Program-made: the position numbers and the translations under genes
In this document: piece after piece, positions 50,940 through 60,017 of the stretch
Numbering within the stretch: the first letter of the stretch is position 1
Layout of the letters: each line of letters starts with the position of its first letter
The notes under the pieces: model-generated
Database searches by the model: none
What the model was told of the DNA's origin: nothing
Seen by the model: the letters and a program-made list of their open reading frames with translations, nothing else
NCBI GenBank assembly: GCA_038213435.1
Contig: JBBQTI010000003.1
Location: forward strand, 62,001 to 126,000
Origin: PALSA-610 sp038213435
GTDB taxonomy: Bacteria > Actinomycetota > Acidimicrobiia > IMCC26256 > PALSA-610
Direction: 5' to 3'
DNA: 64,000 nt

Positions 50940-51386
50940 TTACGCGTCCACGACAACCCAGCCGCGCATGCCGAACGCGAGGTGACCGCGCAGATGGCAC
51001 GCGAAGAGGAACCGACCGGGCCGGTCGAAACGGTAGAACGTCTCGCCCACGTCGCTCGGTGCGACGGAGACCTCACCGGGCACGGGCGGATGCGTTGCCT
51101 CGCTGCCATGCTCGTGGCGCGCGTGCACGCTCGCGTCGCCGACGACGAACTCGTGATGGATCGGGTCGTCGTTGTGGACCAGGAACCGCACCACCGTTCC
51201 CGTTCGCACGCGCAACGTCGAGAACGAGAACTTGCTGTAGTGGATGCCGACGTCGACGGTGACGAGACCGGGCCCCAGCTCCGCCGGCACGTCCTGGGCA
51301 TGCGCGCCCGAGTTCATCGCATATCCGCCGAGGGCGGTCGCGACCGCGACGAGGAGCGCGAACGCCCCCCTGACCAACCACCTCAC
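50940..51386 (-). CDS. exported cupredoxin-domain protein
   Basis: 148 residues. A signal peptide covers about 1-30 (RWLVRGAFALLVAVATALGG), then a cupredoxin fold with DDPIHHEFVVGD (first Cu His) and FACHLRGHLAFGM (Cys, His and axial Met), the classical blue-copper ligand set. It should bind copper on the outer side and pass electrons or sense copper. Start GTG 51386 overlaps the stop of the DUF2330 gene (GTGA), so both are made together. Confidence 0.88.
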   Translation of the reverse strand: MRWLVRGAFALLVAVATALGGYAMNSGAHAQDVPAELGPGLVTVDVGIHYSKFSFSTLRVRTGTVVRFLVHNDDPIHHEFVVGDASVHARHEHGSEATHPPVPGEVSVAPSDVGETFYRFDRPGRFLFACHLRGHLAFGMRGWVVVDA

Positions 51387-52468
51387 GACAGAATTCCCCG
51401 CGTGGCGACTCCCGCGTGCCGGCGCCGGCGCCCGACGAGCGCGGCCACACCGAAGGTGAACGTGCCGGTGATCGCCGCGGCGACCAGCGGCCATGTCGCC
51501 CACCCGCGCTCGGGCGGGGCCACCGGGCGCGCCACCGACGCGAGGACGCCGGTATCGGCGAGCAGCGGTACCGCGTTCGTGTGATCGGAGACCGCGAGGT
51601 CGTAACCGAGCTGCCCCGCAGGCACGTCGAGCTTCAAGAACGTGAACCACATGTGCGCCGGTACCCAGCTCATGCCCTTGTCGGTCCGAAGATCGGCGAG
51701 CAGCTCGCTCGACGCGGCTTCGTTCCGCTGCAGGCTCAGGCCGGGACCGCCCGCGAGGAGCTTCGGCTGCTCGTCGGTCAGCAGGAACACGTCGGCGGCG
51801 ACCACCGTCGCCTTGTCGAGACCGAGGCTCAGGATGTGGAGCGGAACCCACGGTTCTCTGACCGGGATCGTCAGCATGATCGGCGTTCCGTCGCCCGAGC
51901 TCTGTCCCAGCCGCTGGGCGCGCGTCGCGTCGAACCGAGCCGCCATGAAGATCGGGCTGCGCCGGCCGTAGAAGTCGAGCATCGCCGGTGCGTCGGGCGT
52001 CAACAGGAACCCGTGGTCGACGGCCCATTTCCCGACCTCACCGCCGCCGCCCTTGAGGATCGTGATGTCGAGCGCATCGATCTTGGTCTGGTACAGCACC
52101 TGCGCGCTCTTCTGGGACGTACCCGCCGCGTTATCGAGGGCGAAGGCGGACCTCTCGGGTGGCGAGACCTCGCGCTCGAGACGCTGCAGCGTCCAACTCC
52201 CACCGCGTTCGACCTTCGCGGGCACGCCCGGCAGCGGAACGATGGACCCCACCGACTTGCCCTGCCCGCTGAACTCGAACGAGGTGACGTAGCGCTCGAC
52301 GCCGTTGTGATACGCGGCAAGCGTCGTCGTGCGCGTGAGCTTGATGCTGCCGTTCTCGCCGACCAAGCCACCGCAGGCGCCGGCCGGTGCGGCCATCGCG
52401 ACCACAACGGCGGGCACCGCGACGGCCAAGACCATCCGCGACACGACGCGACCCAATCCTTGCGACAT
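51383..52468 (-). CDS. DUF2330 secreted/membrane-anchored protein
   Basis: 361 residues. The signal peptide (MVLAVAVPAVVVAMAAPAGA) is followed by CGGLVGENGSIKLTRTTTLA, the conserved start of DUF2330, and a long beta-rich extracytoplasmic domain with EFSGQGKSVGSIVPLPGVP. One C-terminal helix (PLVAAAITGTFTFGVAALVG) with an RRRRH stop-transfer anchors it. ATG 52468 has GGAGG four bases before it; the next ATG upstream is not better supported. It is cotranscribed with a cupredoxin, suggesting a copper or redox role on the cell surface, which is not shown for the family. Confidence 0.87.
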   Translation of the reverse strand: MSQGLGRVVSRMVLAVAVPAVVVAMAAPAGACGGLVGENGSIKLTRTTTLAAYHNGVERYVTSFEFSGQGKSVGSIVPLPGVPAKVERGGSWTLQRLEREVSPPERSAFALDNAAGTSQKSAQVLYQTKIDALDITILKGGGGEVGKWAVDHGFLLTPDAPAMLDFYGRRSPIFMAARFDATRAQRLGQSSGDGTPIMLTIPVREPWVPLHILSLGLDKATVVAADVFLLTDEQPKLLAGGPGLSLQRNEAASSELLADLRTDKGMSWVPAHMWFTFLKLDVPAGQLGYDLAVSDHTNAVPLLADTGVLASVARPVAPPERGWATWPLVAAAITGTFTFGVAALVGRRRRHAGVATRGILS

Positions 52469-52555
52469 GAGACCTCCAGGGAGCTTCGGAACCACAGAGT
52501 CCGACGAAGCGCGAGCGCATCCGGTTCCGAGAAATTCGAAGATCCTTCGAGGGCG

Positions 52556-53758
52556 CTATTCCTCTGTGATTCCGTAATGCGCGACGTAGGGCGCGAAGGT
52601 CGCGCGCACGTGCCCCTCGTCGAGGCCGAGATCGGCGAACGCGTACGTGTGCATCCCGTGCTTGGCCTTGGGCTTGGCATCGAGATACGCGGCGATCGCT
52701 CGATCGTGACCCTTCGGCCAGCGGTATCCGAGCTGCTCGTAGACCCGGTGCAGCATCGCGACGGGATCCGACATCAACTCCAGGAAATGCGTATCGACGA
52801 TCTGATCGTTCGGCACTGCGCCACCGGTGCGCTGCGCGATCACCTGCTCGAGAAAGAGTTGATACGTCATCTCCATCGTCGGGCCCAGGGTCAGTCGTTC
52901 GTCGCGGTCGCTGCGCATGAATCGCAAGACCGCGAGCAGACTGACCAGGGAGGCGATGAACCGGCGCGGGTCGCGATGCGTGTGGATGACGCGCGCGTCG
53001 GGATACTCGCCGAAGAGCGCAGCCAGCGTCGAGAGATGTCCGGGCGACTTGAGCAACCACCGGCGCGGCTCCGAGCCGTCGCGGTCGCGGTCGCCGGAAT
53101 CGTGCTGAAACGTTTGCAGCATCCGCCGATGAAGGCGGTACACGCGGCCGAGGGTGTCGAGGTTCTCGAGCTGCCATCCGGTGAAGCTCGGCGTGTCGTA
53201 GAGCATGCTCCAGTAGGGGCCGGCGAAGTCGTACATCAAGAAGTGCACGCACTCACACGGCAGGTCGCTCGCGAGCTCGTGCATCGTCATGAATTCGGGA
53301 TGGATGTCGGCCCAGAGCTCCTGTTCGCATTCCGACAGCTCGCGCCGGCGCTCGGCGTCGCCCTCGTCGCGCAGCGGATGCAACGCCTCCCACGCGATCG
53401 GCGCACGCAGCTGCGGGTCGAGCGCGAGCAGCTCGAGGAGGATCGTCGTCCCGGTGCGGGGCGGACCCACCACGAACAACGGCGCCTCGACCGGCTCGTT
53501 TCGGATCGCCGGGCGAGTCGTCCATACGCGTTGAAGACGGAGCCAGGTTTGTAGCACCTTCAAGATCTCCGCACGGCTCACGACGCGACCCAACGCGTGC
53601 AGCCGTGATTCGTGGTCGATCGCCGTCACCATCCGGCGGTAGGTCTCGGTCCAGCCCGGCCAGTCGTCCTCGCCCAGATCGTCGAGACCGGTCGACGCCC
53701 GCGCGGTAGCCAACAGCTCCTCGGAGTCGAGGCCCGCGAGCAGTCGCGGATCGCCCAC
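52556..53758 (-). CDS. sulfotransferase family protein
   Basis: 400 residues from GTG 53758. The 5'-phosphosulfate loop is VVGPPRTGTTILLELLAL (PRTGTT), and the 3'-phosphate-binding segment reads LKSPGHLSTL ... RVIHTHRDPRRFIASL, as in actinobacterial PAPS-dependent sulfotransferases. It transfers sulfate to a lipid or glycan hydroxyl. Its 5' end abuts a GT39 gene that has lost its N-terminus, so this flank is a recombination scar. Convergent neighbours do not supply the acceptor. The GTG is weakly supported; GGAGG lies 18 bases upstream. Confidence 0.9.
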   Translation of the reverse strand: MGDPRLLAGLDSEELLATARASTGLDDLGEDDWPGWTETYRRMVTAIDHESRLHALGRVVSRAEILKVLQTWLRLQRVWTTRPAIRNEPVEAPLFVVGPPRTGTTILLELLALDPQLRAPIAWEALHPLRDEGDAERRRELSECEQELWADIHPEFMTMHELASDLPCECVHFLMYDFAGPYWSMLYDTPSFTGWQLENLDTLGRVYRLHRRMLQTFQHDSGDRDRDGSEPRRWLLKSPGHLSTLAALFGEYPDARVIHTHRDPRRFIASLVSLLAVLRFMRSDRDERLTLGPTMEMTYQLFLEQVIAQRTGGAVPNDQIVDTHFLELMSDPVAMLHRVYEQLGYRWPKGHDRAIAAYLDAKPKAKHGMHTYAFADLGLDEGHVRATFAPYVAHYGITEE

Positions 53759-53819
53759 GACGTCGCCGTTCGACGACCTCCTACTCCACGTCCAACGTCC
53801 GACTGCCGAGTACCCGCCG

Positions 53820-54914
53820 TTGTTTCCCGCACTGCTGTCGTTGCCCGCACGCCTGGGTGCGCACTCCGTGGAACAGCAGCGGATCGCCCTCGCGTTCGTC
53901 GGCGCGGGCACGGTCGCGCTCGTCGGGCTGCTCGGCCGCCGGGTCGCGTCCCGCTCCGTCGGGCTGGGCGCGGCCGCCCTCGCGGCTGTATACCCGATGC
54001 TCTTCCTCAGCGAGGCGACGTTGATGGCCGACGCGCTCTACGTGGCGCTCGTGACGCTGACGCTGATCTGCGCCTACCGCGCGTACGACGATCCGAAGCC
54101 GGCGCGCTTCGTCGCCCTCGGTGCGGCGATCGGCGTCGCGACGCTGACCCGCGCCGAGGGAGCCCTTCTCGGTGTCGTCGTGGCCGTTCCCTTGGGCATT
54201 GTGTTGCGCGACCTCGTCGCACGCGCCCGGGTCGAGCGGGTCGCGATCGCGCTCGGCGTCGCCGTCGTCATCGTGGCCCCGTGGACGATCCGCAACGCGG
54301 TGCGCTTTCACGCCTTCGTAGGGGTCTCGAACAACGTCGCGACGCTCGTCGACGGTGCGAACTGCGACGCGACCTACGGCGGCGGCCAGCTCGGTCTTTG
54401 GCGTGAGACGTTTTCCCAGACCGGCGCCGCCGCCCGCACGCTCCTGCAGGCCGACGCCTGCTTCGAGGGTTTCGACATCGCCGATCCGCACTTCGACGAG
54501 GCCAAGGCCGCGAGCATGCATACGCGCGCCGGCGCGAGCTACGCGCGTCATCACCTTGGCTCGCTCCCGAAAGTGACGGTGGTACGCGTGCTGCGCACCT
54601 GGGGCGGGTACACGCCGAGACAGCAGGTCGACTTCGAGTCTCTCGAGGGCCGTCCGCGCGCGTGGCAGATGCGCGGCACGTTGATGTACTGGGTGCTGGC
54701 GCCGCTCGCGGTCGCCGGTGCCGTGATGCTGCGACGTCGCCGCCGCCTGCTCTGGCCGCTCGTCGCGACTGCGGTGGCCGTGACGATCGTCGCGGCGTCG
54801 ACCTACGGCCAGCAGCGGTTCCGGATCGCGGCGGAACCCGCGATCGTCGTCCTCGCCGCGGTGACCCTGGTCGAGCTCGGGCGCGTGGCGCGCACTCGAT
54901 GGGCGGCACGGTGA
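53820..54914 (+). CDS. GT39-like membrane glycosyltransferase, N-terminally truncated
   Basis: 364 residues from TTG 53820, but family similarity begins upstream: RPTAEYPPLFPALLSLP is read through from about 53796 with no ATG, GTG or TTG. Compared with the full-length relative at 56747-58114, roughly 75 residues are absent, including the first helix and the Asp-containing catalytic loop (GDAFFYHGA in that relative). Remaining helices are intact to the end (LVELGRVARTRWAAR). It is probably inactive unless an upstream start outside normal codons is used. The break coincides with the 5' end of the divergent sulfotransferase gene. Confidence 0.6.
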   Translation: MFPALLSLPARLGAHSVEQQRIALAFVGAGTVALVGLLGRRVASRSVGLGAAALAAVYPMLFLSEATLMADALYVALVTLTLICAYRAYDDPKPARFVALGAAIGVATLTRAEGALLGVVVAVPLGIVLRDLVARARVERVAIALGVAVVIVAPWTIRNAVRFHAFVGVSNNVATLVDGANCDATYGGGQLGLWRETFSQTGAAARTLLQADACFEGFDIADPHFDEAKAASMHTRAGASYARHHLGSLPKVTVVRVLRTWGGYTPRQQVDFESLEGRPRAWQMRGTLMYWVLAPLAVAGAVMLRRRRRLLWPLVATAVAVTIVAASTYGQQRFRIAAEPAIVVLAAVTLVELGRVARTRWAAR

Positions 54915-54942
54915 GACGGGGCCACTGGGTAGGCTCCGGCCC

Positions 54943-55266
54943 GTGCTTTGGTTCGAGCGGCAGGTCGTCCGCACGCTCATGAGCCCGACACTCGGCGACG
55001 CCGCGCGCTCGGCCATCGAGTCGTACGTCGCCGCGACGTTGCACTCGATGCCCGAACATCTACGCGCCGGCGTTGCCGCGGAATCGGTCGTCCTGGGGGG
55101 CAGGTCGTGGCTCGAGGCCCGCCTCGGCCGCCTCGACGAGCGCCGCGTCGAAACTCGTGTCGCGCGCTGGAAGAACAGCAAGCTCGACCCGGTGCGCCAG
55201 TACGTGCGGCTCCTCGAGTCACTCGTGCTGTTCGCCGAGAACGAGCTCGCGGCGGACGGAACCTGA
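54943..55266 (+). CDS. small hypothetical protein preceding a GMC oxidoreductase
   Basis: 107 residues, mostly helical: FERQVVRTLMSPTLGDAARS, AAESVVLGGRSWLEARLG and a closing PVRQYVRLLESLVLFAENEL. No motif was recognised. GTG 54943 is the first codon of the conserved-looking part. Its TGA is two bases before the first of five in-frame ATGs of the GMC gene, so the two are translated together, and a small partner or folding helper for the flavoenzyme is possible. This is inference from position. Confidence 0.65.
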   Translation: MLWFERQVVRTLMSPTLGDAARSAIESYVAATLHSMPEHLRAGVAAESVVLGGRSWLEARLGRLDERRVETRVARWKNSKLDPVRQYVRLLESLVLFAENELAADGT

Positions 55267-55268
55267 AA

Positions 55269-55295
55269 ATGAAAATGAAGATGAAGATGAAGATG
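55269..55295 (+). repeat. ATGAAR hexamer array at the GMC start
   Basis: ATGAAA followed by three ATGAAG units and a final ATG give five in-frame start codons spaced six bases apart. The array starts two bases after the preceding gene's stop. No strong Shine-Dalgarno site precedes it, but the AAG and GAAG parts could help initiation at downstream ATGs. Copy-number change would add or remove Met-Lys without frameshift. Confidence 0.95.
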
Positions 55296-56729
55296 ACGAC
55301 ACCCGACGAGACCGTCGACACCGATGTCCTCGTCATCGGGTCGGGCGCCGGTGGCGCGGTCACGGCGTCCACGCTCGCACGCGCCGGGCGCATGGTCACC
55401 GTCCTCGAGGAGGGACCGTGGGTCGACCCGGACGCGCTGGAGCCGTTCTCGCTGCACGAGATGGTGGCGAAGTACCGTCACGGCGGTTCGTGCGCCGCGC
55501 TCGGGCGGCCGGCCATCGCGTACGCCGAGGGCCGCTGCGTCGGCGGAAGCACCGAGATCAACAGTGGCCTCTACCACCGGCTGCCGCCCGAGCTCGCCGA
55601 GGAATGGCAGCGCGATTACCGGATCGACGAGTTCGGATTGGACACGCTCGACCGCTATGCCGACCGCATCGAGCAGGAGCTGGGCGTCTCGCTCCTGCCC
55701 GGCGCGCCGCCGGCGTCGTCGGTCGTGCTCGAGCGAGGCGCGACGAAGCTCGGCTGGCGTTCGGTCGAGTTCTCGCGCGTGTTCCGGTACGAGTCGAACG
55801 GCCGGGCCGTGAAGCAGACGATGGCGCGGACACTGGTCCCGACCGCGATCGAAGCCGGCGCGCGCGTCGTTGCCGATTGCCGGGTCGCGCGGCTCGCGCG
55901 CCGCGGACACCGGATCGTCGGCGCGATCTGCGATCAGACGCGGCCCGACGGCACGTCGCGCCGGCTGTTCGTGCGCGCCGACCACGTGTTCGTGTGCGCG
56001 GGCGCGACCCAGACGCCCGCGTTGTTGCAACGCAGCGGCATCCGTTCGAATATCGGCCGGGGTCTGAAGATGCACCCGACGGTCAAGGTCGCGGCCCGTT
56101 TCGATTCGCCGATCGATCACGGCGACGTACCGATGCACCGCGTCACCGAGTTCGCTCCCGGTCTGACGATCGGCGGGTCGGCGAGTCGCCGCGGTCACGT
56201 CGCGCTCGCGCTTGCCGATTCCGACGCCGACTACGCCGACGCGCTGGCCCATTGGGAGCACGTCGCCGTGTACTACGCGGCAATCCGGAGCGAGGGCTCG
56301 GGTCGAGTGATGGCGCTGCCGGGATTGCGCTCGCCGCTCGTGACGTACCAGCTCACCGAAGGCGACATGAGCCGGCTCGCGCGGGCGCTCGTGCATCTCG
56401 GTGAGGTGCTACTCGCCGCGGGCGCGATCGAGCTGTACCCGTCGGTGACCGGCGCGGTCGTCGCCCGCTGCCCCGACGACCTCGTGCACTGGTGGGACGC
56501 GCTGACGCGCAACCGGGCAAACCTGATGACGGTGCACCTCACGTCGACCGTGCGCATCGGCGAGGACCGGTCGCGGACGGGCGCCGATAGCTTCGGGCGG
56601 GTCTGGGGCTTCGACAACCTGCGCGTGAACGACGCGTCACTGCTGCCGGAGGCGCCGGGTGTCAATCCGCAGGGTCCGATCATGGCGGTCGTGGCCAGGA
56701 ACAGCGATCACTTCTTGGCACAGTTCTAG
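55269..56729 (+). CDS. GMC-type FAD oxidoreductase
   Basis: 486 residues. The FAD-binding Rossmann motif is VLVIGSGAGGAVTASTLARAG, then VLEEG, the GMC signature GRCVGGSTEINSGLYHR, and a C-terminal FAD segment RVNDASLLPEAPGVNPQGPI, with catalytic His candidates in VHLTSTVRIG and nearby. It oxidises an alcohol, such as a sterol or choline-like substrate; not determinable here. The N-terminus begins with Met-Lys repeats because a hexamer array supplies ATGs at 55269, 55275, 55281, 55287 and 55293; which is used is unknown. The small gene upstream is coupled. Confidence 0.88.
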   Translation: MKMKMKMKMTTPDETVDTDVLVIGSGAGGAVTASTLARAGRMVTVLEEGPWVDPDALEPFSLHEMVAKYRHGGSCAALGRPAIAYAEGRCVGGSTEINSGLYHRLPPELAEEWQRDYRIDEFGLDTLDRYADRIEQELGVSLLPGAPPASSVVLERGATKLGWRSVEFSRVFRYESNGRAVKQTMARTLVPTAIEAGARVVADCRVARLARRGHRIVGAICDQTRPDGTSRRLFVRADHVFVCAGATQTPALLQRSGIRSNIGRGLKMHPTVKVAARFDSPIDHGDVPMHRVTEFAPGLTIGGSASRRGHVALALADSDADYADALAHWEHVAVYYAAIRSEGSGRVMALPGLRSPLVTYQLTEGDMSRLARALVHLGEVLLAAGAIELYPSVTGAVVARCPDDLVHWWDALTRNRANLMTVHLTSTVRIGEDRSRTGADSFGRVWGFDNLRVNDASLLPEAPGVNPQGPIMAVVARNSDHFLAQF

Positions 56730-56746
56730 CTGCGCGAATACCGTCA

Positions 56747-58114
56747 CTATTGGTCGCTCGCGCTCCGCCTCCCTCCGGTCGGTTCCGCTGTCGCTCCCGC
56801 CGGTCGGCTTCGCTGTCGCTCCCGCGCGGTGACGACGGCCACCGCGGCGAGCACCGCGAGCGACGGTTCCGCAGTCGTGCGGAAGCGGGTGCTCGCGTAG
56901 GTGACGAGAACGGTGACGAGCACCACGAGGATCGGCGCGATCAACGGATACAACGGAGCGCGGTCGTCGGGCGCTCGGGCCGCCGCGCGCCGCAACCCGA
57001 TCACACCCCCGATCGACAGTAACGCCACGGCCCAGAAGCTGTAGAGCGCAGCCCACGAGATCCAGATGGGATCGCGACCCTCGACGTACCAATCGGCGCG
57101 GACGTACAGCGAGGGCTTGTAGAGACCGACGATGCGCAACAGCCGTACGCCCTCCACCACGGGCAGCCGGCTCAGGTGTCCGCGCACGTAGGCGAGCGCC
57201 TCGCGGCGGTAGACGACGTCTTCCTGCGACTCGTCGTCTCGAAGCGACAGACCCTCCTTCTCGGCGATCGCGACTGCGCACTGGATGTCGAAATAGCCCT
57301 GGAAGTCGCCGTAATACACGGAGTCGCAGTTCGCCGACGCGAGGAGTGGGTCGACCTGTGCGCTGAGAAGAATCGGATGCACGAAGCGCGTCGTGTTGTA
57401 GATCGTCCACGGCGCGATCACGATCGCCGCCGCGACGACTGATACGCCGAGCCAACGCAATCGCTCCCTCCACGCGCGATCGCGCGTCGTCCACACGAGC
57501 GGGACGACGAGGAAAGGGATGAGCAATATCAGCTCGGAACGGGCGAGGGCACCCGCACCACATCCGAGACCGACGAGCACGAGGCGACGCCAGCTCGGCC
57601 GCCGCCAGTAGCGGTACGCGAGCAACAACGTCGCCGTCGCCGCGAACATCGAGAGGGTCTCGGCCTGGAGCATGCCGTCGGGCGCCCACATATTCGGGTA
57701 GCCGGCCGCGATCACCGCGGCGACGATCCCCACTCTCGCGCCTCCAACCGCGCGCCCGAGCAGCGCCACGAGCCACACCGTGCCCGAGCCGAGCAGGCAC
57801 GACCAGAGCAGGTGAACGAGCACGCTCTTCATCCCGAACAGCGACGGGATCGCGAGGAAGACGATGTACATGGGTGGGTGCTCGGCTGCGGCGCGGTGCA
57901 ACCCGGACCCGACGAAGTACGGCGAGATGAAGCCCTTGCCCTCGGCGAGCAGGTTCGCCGCGCCGTGGTAGAAGAACGCGTCGCCGTGCGGGTCGAAGTT
58001 GCGGCGCGAGATGAGCACGTACGCGACGCGCAGCGCGAGCGCGGCGAAAACGACCAGCGCGAGCGCGGGCCGGAACCAACGTGGGTCGCGCTCCGCCGGA
58101 TGGGCTCGTTCCAT
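56747..58114 (-). CDS. GT39-like polytopic glycosyltransferase
   Basis: 455 residues with about ten helices. The first extracytoplasmic loop has the expected acidic residue in DPHGDAFFYHGAANLLAEGK, followed by AEHPPMYIVFL, a Pro-rich second loop shared by GT39/ArnT/PMT-like enzymes, which use polyprenyl-phosphate sugars as donors. A long extracytoplasmic loop (about 260-340) and a C-terminal helix end the protein; the tail is Arg/Pro-rich. It is the last gene of a minus-strand unit with two epimerases and another membrane protein, and supplies the intact comparison for the truncated gene at 53820. Confidence 0.85.
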   Translation of the reverse strand: MERAHPAERDPRWFRPALALVVFAALALRVAYVLISRRNFDPHGDAFFYHGAANLLAEGKGFISPYFVGSGLHRAAAEHPPMYIVFLAIPSLFGMKSVLVHLLWSCLLGSGTVWLVALLGRAVGGARVGIVAAVIAAGYPNMWAPDGMLQAETLSMFAATATLLLAYRYWRRPSWRRLVLVGLGCGAGALARSELILLIPFLVVPLVWTTRDRAWRERLRWLGVSVVAAAIVIAPWTIYNTTRFVHPILLSAQVDPLLASANCDSVYYGDFQGYFDIQCAVAIAEKEGLSLRDDESQEDVVYRREALAYVRGHLSRLPVVEGVRLLRIVGLYKPSLYVRADWYVEGRDPIWISWAALYSFWAVALLSIGGVIGLRRAAARAPDDRAPLYPLIAPILVVLVTVLVTYASTRFRTTAEPSLAVLAAVAVVTARERQRSRPAGATAEPTGGRRSASDQ

Positions 58115-58127
58115 CGTCGCGCCCGGA

Positions 58128-60017
58128 TCAGCCGATTCCGGGGGGACCGATGAACACCGCCATGGGCATGCCGAGGTCGAGCATGTGCGAGATCAAGGTC
58201 CGTGTGCTCGCGGGCACGCGCGGCGCGAGCGCGAGCATGAACAGATTGTCGTCGATCTGGGCCACGAGAACGCCGAGCCCCGCCCGGCGGAGGTCGCCGG
58301 CCACGTCCGCGTGCAACCGGTCGAACGCCGCGCGGTCGGCGTCGGATCGTGGGTCGATCGAGGCCACCTGCGTGAAGCGCGAATCGCGACGCCAGTTGGC
58401 GATGTCGGGTCCGGTCGCGAGATGCACTTCGAGGGTGGGAGTGCGAGCGTCGATCACGTGATAGCGGGTCGCGCCCGGCCGGAACGCCTCCTCCGCGCGC
58501 ACGTCGAAGCCGCGGCGGTCGAGCTCGTTCAGCAATCCGAAGCCCGCCGAACCGATCGCCTGCGCGTCGGGCAGCCAGGTGACCAGATAAGGGCCGCGGC
58601 CCGCGCCGCCTTCGCGACGCTCGACCTGCGCGAGCGCGTCGGCCGTCGGCGCGACCAGCGCGCCGAGCGACTGGTTGATGCGCGGCGTCTGCACGGTGAC
58701 ATTCGACGCCTGGAACGCGAACACGACGCTCACGACCAGCGTCGCCGTCACGAGCACGGCCGCACCCGCCCGGGCGAGGTCGTGGATCGTGCGATCGTCG
58801 AGGCCGCTCCGGGCGCGGACGAGCTCGACCGCGGTCCAGGCGATCGCGAACAGCATGAGCGCAACGAGTCCCCACGCCCAGAGCATCAGATAGAACCAGA
58901 CCGTGCCGAAGATCCGCGCCGACGACACCAATCCGAGCACGAGCGCGGCGACGACCACCGCGTCGAGCATCAGGAGGATGCGCCGACGGAGCCGCCACGC
59001 GACGATCGCCGAGGCGCCGAACACGATGAGCAGGAGGGCGCCGGGAACACGAGAACCGGTGACCTCGAGCGCGCCGCTGTCGCGCACCAGAGTGTGGCTG
59101 AGCAACCTCCACGGATCGAGCTGCGCCAGCAGGACGTCGACACCGCGACGGAGGCCGATGGGCGAAGCGGGCGGATGGCTGAAGTAGTCGCGGATGATGC
59201 CGAGATTTCCGGGCGAGTGCGCGAATTGGTCGATGACCGGCGGGATCCAGAGGACGATGCCGGTCGCGACGCTGATTCCGCCCCAACGCCAGAGTTCGCG
59301 GCGCGCGTCGGCATCGCCTCGGCGCTCGAACGCGGTGCGCCCCACCACGAACGCGGCGACGAGCACCAGCCCGCCGATCAAGCCGAGGTACGAGATGTGT
59401 GTCTGCATGCAGAGTGACCCGGCGAAGATGACGATCGGAAGCATCGCCAGGTCGTCCGCGAGCACGGACCACACCGCGAGCACGAACACGAACCACCAAA
59501 GGACGGGTAGGTACGGGTTCCAGGGAAGGGTCAGGAGGAACGCTCCGTAGGCGCGCGTCAACAGCGCCAGCACCGTGGCGAGTCCGAGCAGGAGCGAACG
59601 ACCGCCGCGTCGCAGAGCCAACCAGAGCGCAAGCCCGATCGCGACGATGTCGAGCGCGACGTTGGCCGCGAACAATCCGTACGACGAGCCGCCGAACAGT
59701 CTCCACACCGGCCACAGCGCGTAGAAGCTCAGTGGTCCGGGGTGACTCCCTCCGTTCGGCCCGAACGGTCCGATACGACCGGCCAGACCGATGAGCGGCG
59801 GGTGGGACGTGACGTCGCGTACGCGCAGCTCGGTCTGCGCCATGTCGAGCAGCGGATACCAGTGCGGACGCCGTAGCTCGACGAGCGCGACCACGAGCGG
59901 GAGGGCGAGGACGACGATCAGCGCCGCAAGGAGCAGAGCCGTGGCACCGCGGAGCCGGCGCTCCGGCGGCAGACGTCGCACGTCGAGCGGCGAGTGCAGC
60001 GCGACGTCATCGATCAC
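58128..60017 (-). CDS. large polytopic membrane protein, glycosyltransferase-like
   Basis: 629 residues. About ten to twelve helices are followed by a soluble domain of about 170 residues (ending in LDLGMPMAVFIGPPG). An early loop reads DMAQTELRVRDVTSHPPLIG, with acidic residues and a Pro pair where GT-C enzymes bind donor and metal; SHPGPLSFYALWP follows. The fold and context suggest a GT-C glycosyltransferase using a lipid-linked sugar, but family assignment is uncertain. GTG 60017 overlaps the stop of the upstream epimerase (GTGA). It probably modifies a cell-surface glycan with its neighbours. Confidence 0.72.
   Translation of the reverse strand: MIDDVALHSPLDVRRLPPERRLRGATALLLAALIVVLALPLVVALVELRRPHWYPLLDMAQTELRVRDVTSHPPLIGLAGRIGPFGPNGGSHPGPLSFYALWPVWRLFGGSSYGLFAANVALDIVAIGLALWLALRRGGRSLLLGLATVLALLTRAYGAFLLTLPWNPYLPVLWWFVFVLAVWSVLADDLAMLPIVIFAGSLCMQTHISYLGLIGGLVLVAAFVVGRTAFERRGDADARRELWRWGGISVATGIVLWIPPVIDQFAHSPGNLGIIRDYFSHPPASPIGLRRGVDVLLAQLDPWRLLSHTLVRDSGALEVTGSRVPGALLLIVFGASAIVAWRLRRRILLMLDAVVVAALVLGLVSSARIFGTVWFYLMLWAWGLVALMLFAIAWTAVELVRARSGLDDRTIHDLARAGAAVLVTATLVVSVVFAFQASNVTVQTPRINQSLGALVAPTADALAQVERREGGAGRGPYLVTWLPDAQAIGSAGFGLLNELDRRGFDVRAEEAFRPGATRYHVIDARTPTLEVHLATGPDIANWRRDSRFTQVASIDPRSDADRAAFDRLHADVAGDLRRAGLGVLVAQIDDNLFMLALAPRVPASTRTLISHMLDLGMPMAVFIGPPGIG

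Noticed and set aside
53781..56396. 871-codon minus frame opposite the truncated GT39 and GMC genes
   Set aside because: It has no recognisable domain, and the GMC gene opposite it is certain.
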